Source: Afipia birgiae 34632
Lineage (GTDB): Bacteria; Pseudomonadota; Alphaproteobacteria; Rhizobiales; Xanthobacteraceae
DNA: 64,000 nucleotides
Reading direction: 5' to 3'
Assembly (NCBI RefSeq): GCF_000308295.2
Contig: NZ_HG326652.1
Span: forward strand, 1,676,109 to 1,740,108
The notes under the pieces: generated by a model
Seen by the model: only the letters and a program-made list of their open reading frames with translations
The model's database searches: none
What the model was told of the DNA's origin: nothing
In this document: positions 63,206 to 64,000 of the stretch, in pieces
Numbering within the stretch: position 1 is the first letter of the stretch
Layout of the letters: each line of letters starts with the position of its first letter
Position numbers and translations under genes: made by a program

Positions 63206-64000
63206 CTAACCAAGAGCTGCGACGCGCTCCGGATGTCCGGACCATCGCCATGCGAGCGTTGGCCTGGAAATTCCCAGCATCATTCCGTTGAGTGCGCCGG
63301 GATGAAGCCATATCTGTTCGAGCTCCCGGCCTTCCTGTTGCTTTTCCCTCGGATCCAGCGTGACGCCTGCGCCATCCGCCCTTGCTGCCCGCTCAATGCT
63401 GCGGACTTCACGGCTCTCGGCATATGCCATGTAGAATGACGCGCGCTCACGCTCATAATATCGACCCATCGTCTTGGTCATATCGGTTGGGGTGATGACT
63501 TCAAATCTATCGAGACGATCCGGCGAAAAGAGAGTGAGAACGCCGGTATATCCGAAGAGCTCCGACGTGATCGTGACAAAATTCTCTTTGTTCAATCCGA
63601 ACACCCGCGCAACGTAGTTCACAGCAGCGGATTGATCCGCCGCCAGCAATGTGACTTCGTAAAGAAAATCCAGCTTTCCTGCCGGTTTCACATCCCGTGG
63701 AGGCGAGATCACAAAGTGCACGGGGCTACCTTCGATCTCGATGCGGATGAAATCCTGGCCACCTTCGTGGATATGCAGAGCACCCGCCTGGGTGGCATTA
63801 CTCACGAGGGCGGACATATCCAATGACGTCGCACCAGCGCCGAAGACATGAGACCGGCCGCGCCGGATCAGTTCATGCTCCACAATTCCGGTGCCATCCG
63901 GCTCCAGAAGTTCGACTTCGCCGGTTCCTACGCGCAGCGTAGTCCTTTTGGCCCGAAGCGCCTTGATAGAATCCGATGAGACCTCCTCGGCGCCCACTCT
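63206..64000 (-). CDS. VOC-superfamily-like protein, 5' end at window edge
   Basis: At least 263 residues of a soluble protein whose frame stays open to the right edge. A GTG at 63997 could be the start, but the true start may lie outside. The middle (LLAADQSAAVNYVARVFGLN, FGYTGVLTLFSPDRLDRFEV) looks like a vicinal-oxygen-chelate/glyoxalase fold, and the end reads WLHPGALNGMMLGISRPTLA. The family is uncertain. It lies 122 bases upstream of glcD in the same direction, so it may process a product or substrate of the same 2-hydroxy acid pathway. Confidence 0.5.
   Translation of the reverse strand, partial: RVGAEEVSSDSIKALRAKRTTLRVGTGEVELLEPDGTGIVEHELIRRGRSHVFGAGATSLDMSALVSNATQAGALHIHEGGQDFIRIEIEGSPVHFVISPPRDVKPAGKLDFLYEVTLLAADQSAAVNYVARVFGLNKENFVTITSELFGYTGVLTLFSPDRLDRFEVITPTDMTKTMGRYYERERASFYMAYAESREVRSIERAARADGAGVTLDPREKQQEGRELEQIWLHPGALNGMMLGISRPTLAWRWSGHPERVAALG

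Overview
The window is GC-rich DNA with alphaproteobacterial gene content. FdhD/Mrp formate dehydrogenase maturation genes, the RpoE-ChrR pair, HWE kinases, EcfG-type promoters and the general codon bias all point to the Bradyrhizobiaceae (Bradyrhizobium/Rhodopseudomonas/Afipia type). No rRNA, tRNA or CRISPR array was seen. It is a chromosomal mosaic: intact operons alternate with regions of gene decay and mobile DNA.

1-14 kb: molybdenum/tungsten enzyme maturation. A leftward operon (ligase-like protein, DUF6505, DUF6352, DUF3305) diverges from a rightward one (poly-[4Fe-4S] protein, Mrp ATPase, fdhD, mobA). Two MoeA-type genes follow, one fused to a periplasmic-binding-protein-like domain, then a tungstate importer (tupB-tupC-tupA) and a divergent HTH regulator with the same kind of ligand domain. 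The formate dehydrogenase structural genes probably lie off the left edge.

14-19.7 kb: a WD40-cytochrome c fusion, then a gene graveyard. It holds remnants of phnH, phnI and phnN (C-P lyase), an IS21 istB scar, a DUF1254 gene, the 3' part of an arylsulfatase, an IS3-family element and a SemiSWEET gene whose 3' end runs into the IS.

19.7-27 kb: an EcfG-type promoter motif precedes a 1918-residue soluble hybrid histidine kinase (nine near-identical 92-residue HAMP-like repeats, GAF, kinase, three receivers) and a receiver-HWE kinase. This is probably a stress-signalling pair.

27-29.3 kb: decayed DUF6766, ctaG and tri-haem cytochrome c genes. 29.4-38.2 kb: an accessory segment bounded by two related repeat blocks. 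It carries folE, rpoE-chrR, DUF2177 and a second ECF sigma factor, an IS that abuts a truncated relaxase, a mobC-like gene and a tyrosine integrase.

38-44.7 kb: an acyl-CoA carboxylase remnant, a DUF6166 gene, a four-gene module (fatty acid hydroxylase, two small membrane proteins, SDR) with a divergent GntR regulator, an IS3 scar and a TetR regulator.

44.8-57.5 kb: a ten-gene leftward operon joins a branched-chain-type ABC transporter to a fused indolepyruvate:ferredoxin oxidoreductase, a CoA-transferase, an acyl-CoA dehydrogenase, an alpha-methylacyl-CoA racemase-like protein and a GH88/105-like protein. A perfect palindrome overlaps its promoter; the TetR protein at the far end is the obvious candidate repressor. 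57.7-64 kb: truncated etfA and LysR genes meet head to head, followed by a glcD-glcE-glcF operon and a VOC-like gene cut by the window edge.
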